Shown: positions 19,311 to 27,876 of the stretch, one piece after another
How positions within the stretch are numbered: the first letter of the stretch is position 1
Layout of the letters: each line of letters opens with the position of its first letter
NCBI GenBank assembly: GCA_049324435.1
Contig: JBMOOQ010000031.1
Coordinates: 62,001 to 126,000 of the forward strand
Length of the DNA: 64,000 nt
DNA from: Pseudorhodoplanes sp049324435
GTDB taxonomy: Bacteria; Pseudomonadota; Alphaproteobacteria; Rhizobiales; Xanthobacteraceae
Direction: 5' to 3'
Program-made: the position numbers and the translations under genes
Notes under the pieces: generated by a model
The model's database searches: none
Told to the model about the DNA's origin: nothing
Seen by the model: only the letters and a program-made list of their open reading frames with translations

Positions 19311-20378
19311 CTACTTCCATTGCGGCCGCGGCTTGGAGACCGGCCTCTGCTCCTGAGGCGCCGCGGGAGACAGGTTCAGCGTCACCCAGACGTTCCAGCC
19401 TTCTGGACGGTAATGGCTCTCGAACTCGTAATAGCCCTTCACCGCAAACAAGCCGGCGACACCGGGTGCCGCCTGGAACAGATAGCCGATCTGCGGGCCA
19501 ATGCCGAACACGCGCGACTTCGGATCGTCAATGAAAGCCGGCGCCCCTTTGTCCGCGGTGAACTGATCGTAAGCATAGCCCACCGCGCCGACGTAGAACT
19601 GCTTGTTGAGAAACTGCGCCGCAGCGACATCGAGGTGCCAGTCGATTCCATTCTTGTAACCGGTGTCGTGATTCGCGTTGTTGTAGGTCACGCCGAACGT
19701 CGCCGAAAATTCGTGCCCCTTGACAGGGTCGAGATAGGTGTAGCCGGCGCCGCTGTCCCAGGCATTGAAGCCGAGGCCGGTATTGGCAAGGCGCGTCGAA
19801 TTGTAGCTGCCGACCCGGACATTGGTGGTAGTGTAGACCATCAGGTTATGCACACCGGCATTCCAGCGCAGGCTCGCCTGCGGATACAAGTCCGAGAAAG
19901 CAGTCACGGAATCGGAAATCGATCCCTGGCGCGTCACGGTCAAGGGACCGGCCGACGCCGTGAGCGTGCCGTCGAGCGCCGCGAAATTGCGGCCATAGGC
20001 AGCCAGCATGCTAAGCGCGAACTGGCCGCCCAGAATTTTCTGCTCGAAGACATATTGCGGCGAGGCGAACATGATATCGCCGCGGCCGGTCAGGTTGAGA
20101 TCGAGACTGAGGTTGACCGGCACATTGCGCGGATTAAGGCGACCGGTCTCGATCTGCTTAGCCGCGGCAAGCGCTCCGCTCGCCTCGACCGAGGTGTGAT
20201 AGTAGATGGTCGCAAGACTCCAGCCGGGCAGCAGCGGCGATGCGGCAAAGCTGCCGAACAGACCCGGCACATAGAAGCTGACGCCGCCCTGATCGGCCGA
20301 CGCTGGCGCGGACGCGATCATTCCGGCCGCAATCGCGGCCAGGCTCCAGTGTAAGGTTCGAGCTGCGCCGCCAGACAT
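19311..20378 (-). CDS. SphA/MetA-type outer-membrane protein
   Basis: This 355-residue protein has a signal peptide of about 29 residues, cut after APASA. Alternating hydrophobic strands suggest a beta-barrel. Motifs GLFGSFAASPLLPGWSL, FASPQYVFEQKILGGQ and the terminal EFESHYRPEGWNVWVTLNLS match proteins annotated as SphA-family or phenol-degradation MetA-like transporters (Pfam Phenol_MetA_deg). Such proteins are assumed to carry hydrophobic aromatic compounds across the outer membrane, but direct evidence is thin. No aromatic-degradation gene is next to it. It may be a lone uptake porin. The start at 20378 was picked because the signal peptide begins there. Confidence 0.72.
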   Translation of the reverse strand: MSGGAARTLHWSLAAIAAGMIASAPASADQGGVSFYVPGLFGSFAASPLLPGWSLATIYYHTSVEASGALAAAKQIETGRLNPRNVPVNLSLDLNLTGRGDIMFASPQYVFEQKILGGQFALSMLAAYGRNFAALDGTLTASAGPLTVTRQGSISDSVTAFSDLYPQASLRWNAGVHNLMVYTTTNVRVGSYNSTRLANTGLGFNAWDSGAGYTYLDPVKGHEFSATFGVTYNNANHDTGYKNGIDWHLDVAAAQFLNKQFYVGAVGYAYDQFTADKGAPAFIDDPKSRVFGIGPQIGYLFQAAPGVAGLFAVKGYYEFESHYRPEGWNVWVTLNLSPAAPQEQRPVSKPRPQWK

Positions 20379-20694
20379 AGGCACCTTACCCCCCCATTGA
20401 GCGGCCTGCCGCCGCAGCTTTGCACCGTCATGATGCACACATCGACCGAGTCGCGCATCGGTTACCACGGTCGTGTATTGCCGCATCTGCAGATTTTTCG
20501 CCGAAATCGCCAAACACAATGACAGGCGGGCCGCCGTCCGTTGGCGATAGCCCCCTCCCCGCGGCCCCTTCACTATGCATGACTGGCAAAGGTCCGCCTC
20601 GGAGGCAGCATGGCGATTTGAAGGCGCAGTCGAACGCGGCTATATGAGCATCGCTGAACTCTGCCGGCTTTGTAGGGCCGGTCGTGTCGCTAAA
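20379..20694. other. Intergenic region before tRNA-Arg
   Basis: About 316 bases hold the minus-strand promoter for the SphA-like gene and the plus-strand promoter for tRNA-Arg. A 93-codon open frame on the minus strand (20428-20709) runs into the tRNA and has no family resemblance, so it is not called. No repeat or attachment site was seen. Confidence 0.5.
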
Positions 20695-20771
<77 letters not shown>

Positions 20772-20966
20772 TCGCCTGCGGCGCGCCACCCCTTCGATCG
20801 CGGCTCGTTGATGGTCGCGATCTCGTAACCGGTCTGCTCACCCTCGCCGCTATCGCGCAGCCAAATGCAGCCAAATATTGTGCCTGCCCTCGCCGAACAT
20901 CAGGCCCTGCCAGTTTTCGAACACAAGTTCCGGATCCGGCACCAGTTCGCGCGCCAGCAACGTTCG

Positions 20967-21398
20967 TCACGCGTCCGCCAGCATCACCACCGCTTCGACC
21001 TCGAACAGTGCGCCGGGCAGCGCGAATTTCGAAATCTCGACAGTGGTCGATGCGGGCGGCGCCTCGACGTTTACATAGCGGTCCCGGACCTCACGCAGGA
21101 TGGGGAGATGCGACATGTCGGTGAGATAATTGTTCAGTTTGACAATGTCGCCGAAACGGGCGCCGACCGCCGCAAGCGCGAGACTCAGATTCTCGAAGGC
21201 CTGCGTCGCTTGCGCACGGAAATCGCCGGGCGGTCCGACCAGCTTGCCCTGCACATCGAGCCCGAGCTGCCCGGCGATATAGACGATGCGGCCCGGCCCC
21301 CTGATTTCGACCACATGGCTATAGCCCGGCGGCTTGTAGAGAGTCGGCGGATTGAGAAAACGCGTGCATCCCACGGCAATCTCCCATCGTCTGGCCAT
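20967..21398 (-). CDS. Rid-family (YjgF/YER057c/UK114) protein lacking the catalytic arginine
   Basis: This 143-residue protein has the Rid fold. Visible segments are YSHVVEIRGPGRIVYIAGQLGLD, the QATQAFENLSLALAAVGA helix and the ending TTVEISKFALPGALFEVEAVVML. In RidA, the arginine of the PAR-S/T motif binds the carboxylate of imine substrates such as 2-aminoacrylate. Here the equivalent stretch reads PPASTTVE, with serine instead of arginine, so imine deaminase activity is doubtful. This resembles the arginine-lacking Rid subfamilies, whose roles are mostly unknown. The ATG at 21398 has a GCAGGA site; the frame continues upstream without homology. It stands alone between two tRNA genes. Confidence 0.83.
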   Translation of the reverse strand: MARRWEIAVGCTRFLNPPTLYKPPGYSHVVEIRGPGRIVYIAGQLGLDVQGKLVGPPGDFRAQATQAFENLSLALAAVGARFGDIVKLNNYLTDMSHLPILREVRDRYVNVEAPPASTTVEISKFALPGALFEVEAVVMLADA

Positions 21399-21497
21399 AT
21401 GATCCTGCAGTACGCTGTCATCGCCCGCGCATTCGGTGCGACGCAACTTTTCCTGCAACGAACGACTGCTGCGCGTTCGCGGGCCGGGCTAACAAAA

Positions 21498-21803
21498 TCA
21501 GTGCGTCCACTGGCCCCGGCGCTGGAACGCAAAATTGTCGGCATAGGAGATCGGCCGGCGAACCGGCTCCTTGGGCTCGATCACCTGATACGCGATGCCT
21601 TCGCGCTCGCAATAGGCGACCGCCTCCTCGCGCGTCGCAAACCGGAGCCGGATCTGGCTCTTCATGTCGGTCGAAGAGGTCCAGCCCATCAGCGGCTCCA
21701 CAACGCGCGGTGCCTCCGGCTCGAATTCCAGCACCCATGCCTTGGTCTTGGCGGTACCCGATTGCATCGCGGTCCGGGCCGGCTTGTAGATGCGTGCCGT
21801 CAA
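21498..21803 (-). CDS. NDUFS4-like complex I accessory subunit (ETC complex I subunit family)
   Basis: This 101-residue protein is of the alphaproteobacterial ETC complex I family, homologous to the mitochondrial NDUFS4/AQDQ subunit. NDUFS4 stabilises the N-module of NADH:quinone oxidoreductase. Recognisable segments are ARIYKPARTAMQSG near the N-terminus, WVLEFEP, MGWTSSTDM, ATREEAVAYCEREG and YADNFAFQRRGQWTH. The best start is a TTG at 21803: an AGGAGG ribosome-binding site lies just before it, and the conserved TARIY begins directly after. No in-frame ATG would leave this conserved region intact. The gene is monocistronic, near tRNA-Pro, and is not part of a nuo operon in this window. Confidence 0.85.
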   Translation of the reverse strand: MTARIYKPARTAMQSGTAKTKAWVLEFEPEAPRVVEPLMGWTSSTDMKSQIRLRFATREEAVAYCEREGIAYQVIEPKEPVRRPISYADNFAFQRRGQWTH

Positions 21804-21834
21804 ACGTGCCTCCTCATTTTGCCGGCGGAGTGGA

Positions 21835-21911
21835 TGGTCGGGGCAGCAGGATTTGAACCTGCGACCCTCTGCTCCCAAAGCAGATGCGCTACCAGGCTGC
21901 GCTATGCCCCG
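21835..21911 (-). tRNA. tRNA-Pro (anticodon TGG)
   Basis: This is a 77-base cloverleaf on the minus strand with encoded CCA. The acceptor stem CGGGGCA pairs with TGCCCCG. The anticodon loop TTTGGGA gives TGG. The T arm contains GGTTCAAATCC. The 5' end is at base 21911. Confidence 0.95.
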
Positions 21912-21979
21912 ATCCGGCCAGCAATCGCGCATGAATAGGGATTTTGGACCGGCCCCGCAAGCGGGCGGCGCCCCGTGCG

Positions 21980-22486
21980 TTACCGCCCGGAAAACAGCGG
22001 ATGGGCGACCTTGTCGCCTGCCTTGATGCCGAGCTTTTTCGCGGTTCCGCCGATCACCTCCAGCACACCGCGCACGGGCCCGCCCGAGGGGATGGTTTTT
22101 TCCGACAGCGGCTCGGTATTTTCGGCAATGCGACGGATGGTGCCGTCACCGTTGATGAACAGCATGTCCAGAGAGATATAGGTGTTGCGCATCCACATTG
22201 AGACATGCTGGTCGGGCTTGAAGTCGAACAACATGCCCCTGCCTTCCGGCAGCTCCTTGCGGAACATCAGACCCCTTTGCCGCTCCTCGTCGGTCTTTGC
22301 GATCTCGACGGTGAACACATGAACGCCGTCCTTGGTGACGATCTCGAGCGTCGACTCCTCGGCCGCCTGTGCAAAGGCCCCCAAAGCCAGCACAACAACA
22401 AGGACGGCCGCAATCCGGGATCTGAGAGCGCGCAACCCCGGACACGCCGGCCCAAACCGAAAAAAAGCGAACTGAGAAGATGTCAC
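21980..22486 (-). CDS. DUF192-family secreted protein
   Basis: This is a protein of about 168 residues with an N-terminal hydrophobic export signal ending near ALGAFAQAAEE, followed by a DUF192 domain. Conserved DUF192 features are the ERQRGLMFRKEL stretch, GMLFDFKP, the MWMRNTYISLDMLFIN block and the ending GGTAKKLGIKAGD. The function of the family is unknown. Start choice is uncertain: a GTG at 22486 with a GAGG site is preferred, and a TTG at 22519 is possible. It lies 54 bases downstream of the double cold-shock protein gene on the same strand, and the two are often neighbours in Hyphomicrobiales. Confidence 0.82.
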   Translation of the reverse strand: MTSSQFAFFRFGPACPGLRALRSRIAAVLVVVLALGAFAQAAEESTLEIVTKDGVHVFTVEIAKTDEERQRGLMFRKELPEGRGMLFDFKPDQHVSMWMRNTYISLDMLFINGDGTIRRIAENTEPLSEKTIPSGGPVRGVLEVIGGTAKKLGIKAGDKVAHPLFSGR

Positions 22487-22540
22487 GCCAACCGCCTCGC
22501 CGCGCTCCCGATCGCGCAAGCCGTTGCAGCGATCAGCAAA

Positions 22541-23149
22541 TTAGTGAGAGGCGGGTCCGTGGGGTCCGCCATCGGGCTGCACTTCGGCAGCCATCAAGCC
22601 TTTGGGACCGGGTCCGAAGCGCACCAGCACGGTCTGGCCCGGACGCAGCTCGGTCATGCCGTAGCGGCGCAGGGTTTCCATGTGGACGAAAATGTCCGGA
22701 GTTCCATCGCCGCGGGTCAGGAAGCCGAAGCCGCGCAGCCGATTGAACCATTTCACCATGGCACGCTCAAGCCCGGACGTCGGGGTCACGGTGACGTGAG
22801 TCCGCGGCGGCGGCAACTGCGCGGGATGGATGGCCGTGCTCTCGTCCATCGAGAGAATGCGAAACGCCTGCATCCCCTTCGGGCGAACCATTGCCTCGCA
22901 GACGATGCGAGCGCCTTCATAGGCCGTTTGAAAGCCGTCGCGCCGCAAGCATGTGACGTGCAGCAGCACGTCGGCCGAACCATCATCGGGGATGATGAAG
23001 CCGAAGCCTTTCGAAACGTCGAACCACTTGATCGTGCCGGAAATTTCAATCAGTTTGCCGGCGGACTCGTCCGCGACTCCTGAGTGACGATCTGGCCCCA
23101 GATCGTAGCCTGCACCGGACAACTTTGGCCCCATCTCGCCGGACGCCAT
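22541..23149 (-). CDS. Protein with two cold-shock domains
   Basis: This 202-residue protein has two nucleic-acid-binding cold-shock domains. The first is at about residues 33-100 (GTIKWFDVSKGFGFIIPDDG with VLLHVTCLRR). The second is at about 130-195 (VKWFNRLRGFGFLTRGDGTPDIFVHMETLRR). RNP1-like (KGFGF, RGFGF) and RNP2-like (VLLHV, IFVHM) motifs are present in both. A proline-rich linker (PAQLPPPRTHVTVTP) joins them. Single-domain Csp proteins are about 70 residues, so this is a tandem form common in alphaproteobacteria and probably an RNA chaperone or antiterminator. The start is the ATG at 23149; a GTG two codons upstream is possible. Confidence 0.88.
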   Translation of the reverse strand: MASGEMGPKLSGAGYDLGPDRHSGVADESAGKLIEISGTIKWFDVSKGFGFIIPDDGSADVLLHVTCLRRDGFQTAYEGARIVCEAMVRPKGMQAFRILSMDESTAIHPAQLPPPRTHVTVTPTSGLERAMVKWFNRLRGFGFLTRGDGTPDIFVHMETLRRYGMTELRPGQTVLVRFGPGPKGLMAAEVQPDGGPHGPASH

Positions 23150-23303
23150 GACCACCGCGCCGCCGCTTTCCTTAGCGCCTCTTCAGGACGCTTGAAACGA
23201 ATCTCTTACGTTCAAGAGTAACACTGGCGCGCCTTTGTAAAAGGGGAAAATGAGGACCGCAAACGATTACCCGGCAACCTGTGCAAAAGTAACACGCTGC
23301 GAA

Positions 23304-24080
23304 TCAGTGACGAATCAGCGGCTCCAGCGCATCGCCGATGTCGTGGCGAATGACCAGATCGGCGATGGAATCGAATTCTGTCGGCTCTCTGTTGACGATT
23401 ACGAGTCGCGCACCGCTTTTTTTGGCCTGTAACGGAAATCCCGCCGCCGGCCAAACCACGAGCGAGGAACCGATCGCGAGGAACAGATCGCAATCCTGTG
23501 ACCAGGCCTGGGCGCGGGCCATCGCATCTTCCGGCATCGCCTGCCCGAACGACACCGTCGCGGTCTTGATAAAGCCTCCGCAAGCGCAATCGGGCGCCCG
23601 GCCGCCCGCCGCCTCGAACTTCTTTTTGATGTCCATCAATTCGTAGCGCGTTCCGCAATCCAGACAGGTGGCGAAAGTCGTATTGCCGTGCAGTTCCACG
23701 ACATGCTCCTGCGGAACGCCGGCCGCCTGATGAAGATTGTCGATATTTTGCGTAATCACGCCGGGTGCCTTGCCCGCGCGATACAGGGAGGCCAAAGCAA
23801 GATGGCCACGGGTGGGCCGCGCCTTTCCGAAATACTCTTCCATGGCAAAACGGCGCCGCCAGGCCTCATCCCGCATGTCGCGGCTGGACATAAATTGATC
23901 GAACGGGATCGGCTGCGTCTTGGTCCACAGCCCGCCCTGCGAACGGAAATCCGGAATGCCGCTTTCGGTCGAAATTCCGGCCCCGGTGAATGGCACGACG
24001 CGGTGCGACTCCTCGATCATCGCTCGCAATGTTGCCGTCGCGGTTGCAAGATCGGGCGCGATCATCGTCAGGCACTTCAT
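23304..24080 (-). CDS. Sir2-family NAD-dependent protein deacylase
   Basis: This is a sirtuin of about 258 residues that removes acyl groups from protein lysines, consuming NAD. The NAD-binding motifs are FTGAGISTESGIPDF (residues 31-45) and TQNIDNLHQAAG. The catalytic histidine is His131 in ELHGN. Zinc is bound by Cys139, Cys142, Cys165 and Cys167 in the CLDC and CAC pattern. The Rossmann end is LAIGSSLVVWPAAGFP. The start is uncertain between 24080 and 24065. It is divergent to gloA and about 150 bases from it. Substrate specificity (acetyl, succinyl or propionyl) cannot be decided by eye. Confidence 0.9.
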   Translation of the reverse strand: MKCLTMIAPDLATATATLRAMIEESHRVVPFTGAGISTESGIPDFRSQGGLWTKTQPIPFDQFMSSRDMRDEAWRRRFAMEEYFGKARPTRGHLALASLYRAGKAPGVITQNIDNLHQAAGVPQEHVVELHGNTTFATCLDCGTRYELMDIKKKFEAAGGRAPDCACGGFIKTATVSFGQAMPEDAMARAQAWSQDCDLFLAIGSSLVVWPAAGFPLQAKKSGARLVIVNREPTEFDSIADLVIRHDIGDALEPLIRH

Positions 24081-24225
24081 TATCCGGCCGGTAACGCTGT
24101 AAATGGATATTGCGGTCTGCGGCTGCGCGGCGCAACGGCTTGAACTCGCCTCGCCCGGCACTACCTGATAAGGCTCCCGGCACCATTCAATTCAACCCGA
24201 TCAAGGATTTTCCGGAACCGCAATC

Positions 24226-24681
24226 ATGCGCTACCTGCACACCATGCTGCGCGTCCGCGACCTCGACGCTGCGCTCGACTTCTACTGCAACAAGCTGGGC
24301 TTGAAGGAATCTTTTCGCCGCGAGGATCCTAAGGGACGCTATACGCTCGTGTTCCTGATGGCGCCGGGCGATCAGACCGTGGTCGACCAGTCGAAGCGAT
24401 TGGGCCGGCCCGGGCCGCTGCTGGAGCTGACCTACAATTGGGATACCGAAGATTATGGTGAGGCGCGGTATTTCGGCCACCTCGCGTTCGAGGTCGACAA
24501 TATCTACGACACCTGCGAGCGGCTGATGAAAGCCGGAGTTACCATCAACCGGCCCCCGCGCGACGGCCAGATGGCATTCGTGCGCTCCCCGGACAAGCAA
24601 TCGATCGAACTTCTCCAGAAGGGCAACGCCCTCGCGCCCAAAGAGCCCTGGGCGTCGATGCCCAATATCGGTCATTGGTAA
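24226..24681 (+). CDS. gloA: Lactoylglutathione lyase (glyoxalase I)
   Basis: This 151-residue glyoxalase I isomerises the hemithioacetal of methylglyoxal and glutathione to S-lactoylglutathione. The four metal ligands seen in E. coli GloA are all present: His5 (YLHTMLRV), Glu67 (LLELTYN), His85 (FGHLAFEV) and Glu128 (SIELLQ). The length is slightly above that of the 135-residue E. coli enzyme, and the short class suggests nickel dependence. The protein ends with the extension APKEPWASMPNIGHW, common in rhizobial homologs. It stands alone, followed by a stem-loop and then tRNA-Glu. Confidence 0.94.
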   Translation: MRYLHTMLRVRDLDAALDFYCNKLGLKESFRREDPKGRYTLVFLMAPGDQTVVDQSKRLGRPGPLLELTYNWDTEDYGEARYFGHLAFEVDNIYDTCERLMKAGVTINRPPRDGQMAFVRSPDKQSIELLQKGNALAPKEPWASMPNIGHW

Positions 24682-24731
24682 CGGGTCTCCGGTCGCTCTT
24701 CTCGGCTGCCCGGTCGCGACGAATTTTCCAG

Positions 24732-24756
24732 GGGGCGGCGGGCCTGGCGCCGCCCC
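24732..24756 (+). terminator. GC-rich stem-loop downstream of gloA
   Basis: A perfect inverted repeat with nine-base arms (GGGGCGGCG / CGCCGCCCC) and a seven-base loop lies about 50 bases after the gloA stop. It has no run of T after it, so intrinsic termination would be weak and its role is tentative. Confidence 0.4.
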
Positions 24757-24813
24757 GGCCTTGCCTCGCCGCCGAACCCTCTCTATACAACGCCCGGTCA
24801 ATTGGCCCGGTCA

Positions 24814-24889
24814 GCGCCCATCGTCTAGCGGTCTAGGACGTCGCCCTTTCACGGCGAAAACAGGGGTTCGAGTCCCCTTGGGCGCGCCA
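24814..24889 (+). tRNA. tRNA-Glu (anticodon TTC)
   Basis: This is a 76-base cloverleaf with encoded CCA. The acceptor stem GCGCCCA pairs with TGGGCGC. The anticodon stem TCGCC/GGCGA encloses CTTTCAC, giving TTC. The T arm is GGGG-TTCGAGT-CCCC, with discriminator base G. Confidence 0.95.
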
Positions 24890-25045
24890 TTCGCTCCCCC
24901 GTACCCCTCAAATTGCTGCAATAAGCGGTCTGGCGCCTGACGGTGCCGCCGCGGCGAGGTAGCGTGCTGCGCCGATCGGCCTTTCGGCAGCGGGTCAGGC
25001 CGCATCGGCGACTCGGATATGAAGGTCCGTACACGAGGGCTCACC

Positions 25046-26065
25046 ATGGCGGCCACGAACGACGCGCTGATCAAAAGCTTGCCGAAATGCGAGTTGCACA
25101 TTCACATTGAGGGCAGTCTGGAACCCGAGATGATGCTTGCACTCGCGCGACGGAACGGCGTCGCCCTGCCCTATGCCTCGCTCGACGAGATCCACCAGGC
25201 CTACCGGTTCGGCAACCTGCAGGATTTCCTGAACGTTTATTATCTCGGCATGTCGGTGCTGATCACCGAACAGGACTTCTACGACTTGGCCTTTGCCTAT
25301 TTGCAGCGCGCGCAGGCCGACAATGTCCGGCATGTCGAGATGTTCTTCGATCCGCAGGGCCATACCGGGCGCGGCATCGCATTCGAGACCGTCATCAATG
25401 GCCTGTCGCGCGCCATCGCCGAGGCGAAGCAGTCGCTCGGTGTGTCGGCAAGCCTCATCATGTGCTTCCTGCGCGATCTCGACGAGGATAGCGCGCTGAA
25501 AACACTCGATACGGCGCTGCAATTCCGCGACCGGATCATGGGGATCGGCCTCGATTCCGCCGAGCGCGGCAATCCGCCAAGCAAATTCGCCCGCGTCTAT
25601 GCGAGAGCCCGCGACGAGGGATTCTTTCTCACCGCCCATGCCGGCGAGGAAGGCCCGGCGAGCTATGTCTGGGAGGCGCTCGACAGTCTTGGCGTCATGC
25701 GGGTCGACCACGGCAACCACGCCATGGACGACGACGCGCTGGTGCACCGGCTGGCTCGTGAGAAAGTGGCGCTGACCGTATGCCCGCTGTCGAATTTGCG
25801 GCTGCGGGTCGTCGACGATCTCAAGCATCATCCGTTGCGCCGGATGATGGACAAGGGTCTCGTCGTCACGGTCAACTCGGACGACCCGGCCTATTTCGGC
25901 GGCTACGTGAACCAGAATTACCGCGCCGTGTCGGACGCACTCGCGCTCGGACGCGACGAAATCGTCGCGATCGTGCGCAATGGCTTCCATGCCTCGCTCC
26001 TGAGCGAGTCCGAAAAGGCCAGTTCACTCGCCGAGATCGACAAGGTGCTGGCGGCCGCATCGTGA
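25046..26065 (+). CDS. Adenine deaminase of the adenosine deaminase family (Aah1-like)
   Basis: This is a zinc hydrolase of about 339 residues. Metal and catalytic motifs are ELHIHIEGS near residue 16, TAHAGEEGP, VDHGNHA and NSDDPAYFGGY. The sequence resembles fungal Aah1 adenine deaminase more than animal adenosine deaminase, for example in LQDFLNVYYLG, FFDPQGHTGRGI and DDPAYFGGY. The likely reaction is therefore adenine to hypoxanthine, feeding purine salvage; this is by memory of the family, not a search. The start at 25046 (MAATND) is preferred; an upstream ATG at 25019 would add nine residues. It follows tRNA-Glu and is not in an obvious operon. Confidence 0.85.
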   Translation: MAATNDALIKSLPKCELHIHIEGSLEPEMMLALARRNGVALPYASLDEIHQAYRFGNLQDFLNVYYLGMSVLITEQDFYDLAFAYLQRAQADNVRHVEMFFDPQGHTGRGIAFETVINGLSRAIAEAKQSLGVSASLIMCFLRDLDEDSALKTLDTALQFRDRIMGIGLDSAERGNPPSKFARVYARARDEGFFLTAHAGEEGPASYVWEALDSLGVMRVDHGNHAMDDDALVHRLAREKVALTVCPLSNLRLRVVDDLKHHPLRRMMDKGLVVTVNSDDPAYFGGYVNQNYRAVSDALALGRDEIVAIVRNGFHASLLSESEKASSLAEIDKVLAAAS

Positions 26066-26081
26066 GCGGCAGCCGTAGCGC

Positions 26082-26507
26082 TCAGAATTCCTTGCGCGCA
26101 CCGACAACGCTGCAATCGATGCCCTTGGCATCGCCGCTGACAAAGCCAAGCGACACGTCGCGGATCAGCCGCTCGGTGCGAGGCTGGACGATGTCGTAGA
26201 CGCCCTGTGTGTGGTTTTCGATTGCGCCATCCCTGGTTCGGAAGCGGCAATTGATGCGATCGACGCGAACGGCGAAGCTGTTGTTGTTCCGCACCGACAC
26301 ATCGGCGACTGCGGTGAAACCGAAGCCTTCGCGGCGCCAGTCCACCTTGACCACATTCATTGCAGTTCGCGGATCGCTGTCGAGCGGATGCCCGGACGTC
26401 TTGACGCTGCCCGTCACCGCCGGCTTTTCAGTGTCCGACAGAAGCATGTAACCGCCGGCACCCAGAAGCGCACAGCAAAGCAAACCTGCCACTGCTACCG
26501 GTTTCAT
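26082..26507 (-). CDS. Hypothetical protein with N-terminal membrane anchor or signal
   Basis: This is a 141-residue protein. Residues about 3-23 are hydrophobic (VAVAGLLCCALLGAGGYMLL) and could be a signal peptide or anchor. The rest is soluble and periplasmic by inference, with beta-rich stretches such as FTAVADVSVRNNN and VRVDRINCRFRTRDG that look like a small immunoglobulin-like fold. I do not recognise a family. It converges on the adenine deaminase gene with 16 bases between stops. Coding use matches its neighbours, so it is probably a real gene. Confidence 0.7.
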   Translation of the reverse strand: MKPVAVAGLLCCALLGAGGYMLLSDTEKPAVTGSVKTSGHPLDSDPRTAMNVVKVDWRREGFGFTAVADVSVRNNNSFAVRVDRINCRFRTRDGAIENHTQGVYDIVQPRTERLIRDVSLGFVSGDAKGIDCSVVGARKEF

Positions 26508-26620
26508 GTGCTCACCACGCACCGTCGCGCAGCCGAAAACCGCTGCGGCACGACGATAGCGCGAAGGCTTTAATCAAACTTTAAAGAATGGGCAGGTCGT
26601 AGGGCGGCGAGCCAAACCCC

Positions 26621-27349
26621 TCAGCAGCCGCACCCGGCCCCGGCCGGCAATCCGATGCGATGGATGCCGCATTCGGTCCGGTTCTGGTTGCGCCAGCGGC
26701 CGGCACGCGGCGCCTCGCCGGGACTGGTTCGGCTGGTACAGGGCATGCAGCCGACCGAGGAGAATCCCAGCTTCTCCAGCGGATGGCGCGGCAACCCTTC
26801 CGCCTCGAACACGGCCTCGACCTCCGCCCGGCTTAGCGCCGCGAGCGGATTGAATTTCAGCATCCGCCCGTCGCACTCGACATGCGCGATGCCCGCACGC
26901 GCGTCGCCGTGAAAGCGCTTGCGTCCGTTGACCCAGCCATCGAAGGCACCGAGTGCATCCGAAAGCGGACGAACCTTCCGGATATGGCAGCAGCTATCGG
27001 TGTCGCGCAGCCAGAGATCGCGGTCCGGATCGAGCCGCTCCACCAGTTCGATCTTTGGCTTCAGCGAGCGCACATCCGTCAGCCTGAAAAAATCGATCAG
27101 ACGGTCGCGATAATCGAGCGTCTCATCGAAGAGCATACCGGTATCGATAAAGAGCACCGGAAGACCCGGATCGACATCGGCGACATATTTCAAAAGCACC
27201 GCGGACTCAGTCCCGAACGAGGACACAATCGCCAGACGCCCGGCCGGGACCGATTCAATCGCCTTTTCGATCACGGTTTCGGGGGAAGCTGAGGCCAGTG
27301 CGGCGTTAAGAGCGGCGGTACGGGCGCTCAACGTTTCAGTGGCAGTCAT
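26621..27349 (-). CDS. cysH: Phosphoadenylyl/adenylyl-sulfate reductase
   Basis: This 242-residue thioredoxin-dependent reductase makes sulfite from activated sulfate. It contains the four cysteines that bind a [4Fe-4S] cluster: Cys120-Cys121 in DSCCHIRK and Cys201/Cys204 in VGCMPC. This marks the APS-reducing type rather than the cluster-free PAPS reductase of E. coli. The catalytic cysteine is Cys227 in TECGIH. The P-loop-like FGTESAVLLKYV and the IDTGMLFDET motif bind the nucleotide. It ends with an unusual Gly/Cys-rich tail. It is the last gene of the sulfate-reduction operon, and its start overlaps the DUF934 stop by four bases (ATGA). Confidence 0.93.
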   Translation of the reverse strand: MTATETLSARTAALNAALASASPETVIEKAIESVPAGRLAIVSSFGTESAVLLKYVADVDPGLPVLFIDTGMLFDETLDYRDRLIDFFRLTDVRSLKPKIELVERLDPDRDLWLRDTDSCCHIRKVRPLSDALGAFDGWVNGRKRFHGDARAGIAHVECDGRMLKFNPLAALSRAEVEAVFEAEGLPRHPLEKLGFSSVGCMPCTSRTSPGEAPRAGRWRNQNRTECGIHRIGLPAGAGCGC

Positions 27350-27876
27350 TGGGCAAACTCCGCCACCGTAGGATTTTGCCTCAAACCAGCACCCAACCGT
27401 CGGCGCAGGATGCTGACCTCCGTGTCGGATGCGGGCTGATAGAACACGTTGTATCGCCGCAGCACCTCACAGAACGCATCTGCATCCGCTGCTTTCCTCA
27501 CCTCGAACGCATCGAATCCGGCGCGGTGCATGAGCAGGAATTGATCGCGCAGCACGTCACCTGCCGCCCGGATTTCGCCTCGAAAATGGTAGCGCTCCCG
27601 CAGCGTCCGCGCCTGACTGTAGGCGCGGCCATCCTTGAAGGCCGGAAAGACCAGAGTAACCAGCGACAGCCGGTCCAGATACGGCGCAAGCTCTGCAATA
27701 TCGCGATTATTCGGCCAGACCACACCGATGTCGCCGCTTCTGGCGATAATATCCCTGGCATCGGCCAGGAAGCGGGCGGCCGGGATCAGAATTGCACGAT
27801 CGTCCGGCAGCGGCGAGTCGTCGTCAATCCGCATATAGCGATCTTCGATCTGTTCGGAACCTTTAATGAGCGGCAT
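27346..27876 (-). CDS. DUF934-family protein (oxidoreductase-associated)
   Basis: This 176-residue protein of the DUF934 family is almost always found next to cysI and cysH in proteobacteria and is sometimes annotated as an oxidoreductase accessory. Its biochemical function is not known. Recognisable core segments are GVVWPNNRDIAELAPYLDRL, LVFPAFKDGRAYSQARTLRERYHFRGEIRAAGDVLRDQF and the aspartate-rich EVRKAADADAF. It overlaps cysI by 14 bases and cysH by four bases, so the three are made from one message. It might help electron delivery to the sulfite reductase; that is inference from context only. Confidence 0.88.
   Translation of the reverse strand: MPLIKGSEQIEDRYMRIDDDSPLPDDRAILIPAARFLADARDIIARSGDIGVVWPNNRDIAELAPYLDRLSLVTLVFPAFKDGRAYSQARTLRERYHFRGEIRAAGDVLRDQFLLMHRAGFDAFEVRKAADADAFCEVLRRYNVFYQPASDTEVSILRRRLGAGLRQNPTVAEFAQ

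Noticed and set aside
17842..19356. 504-codon open frame antisense to the macroglobulin gene
   Set aside because: Composition and position show a shadow of the real gene; no recognisable domain.
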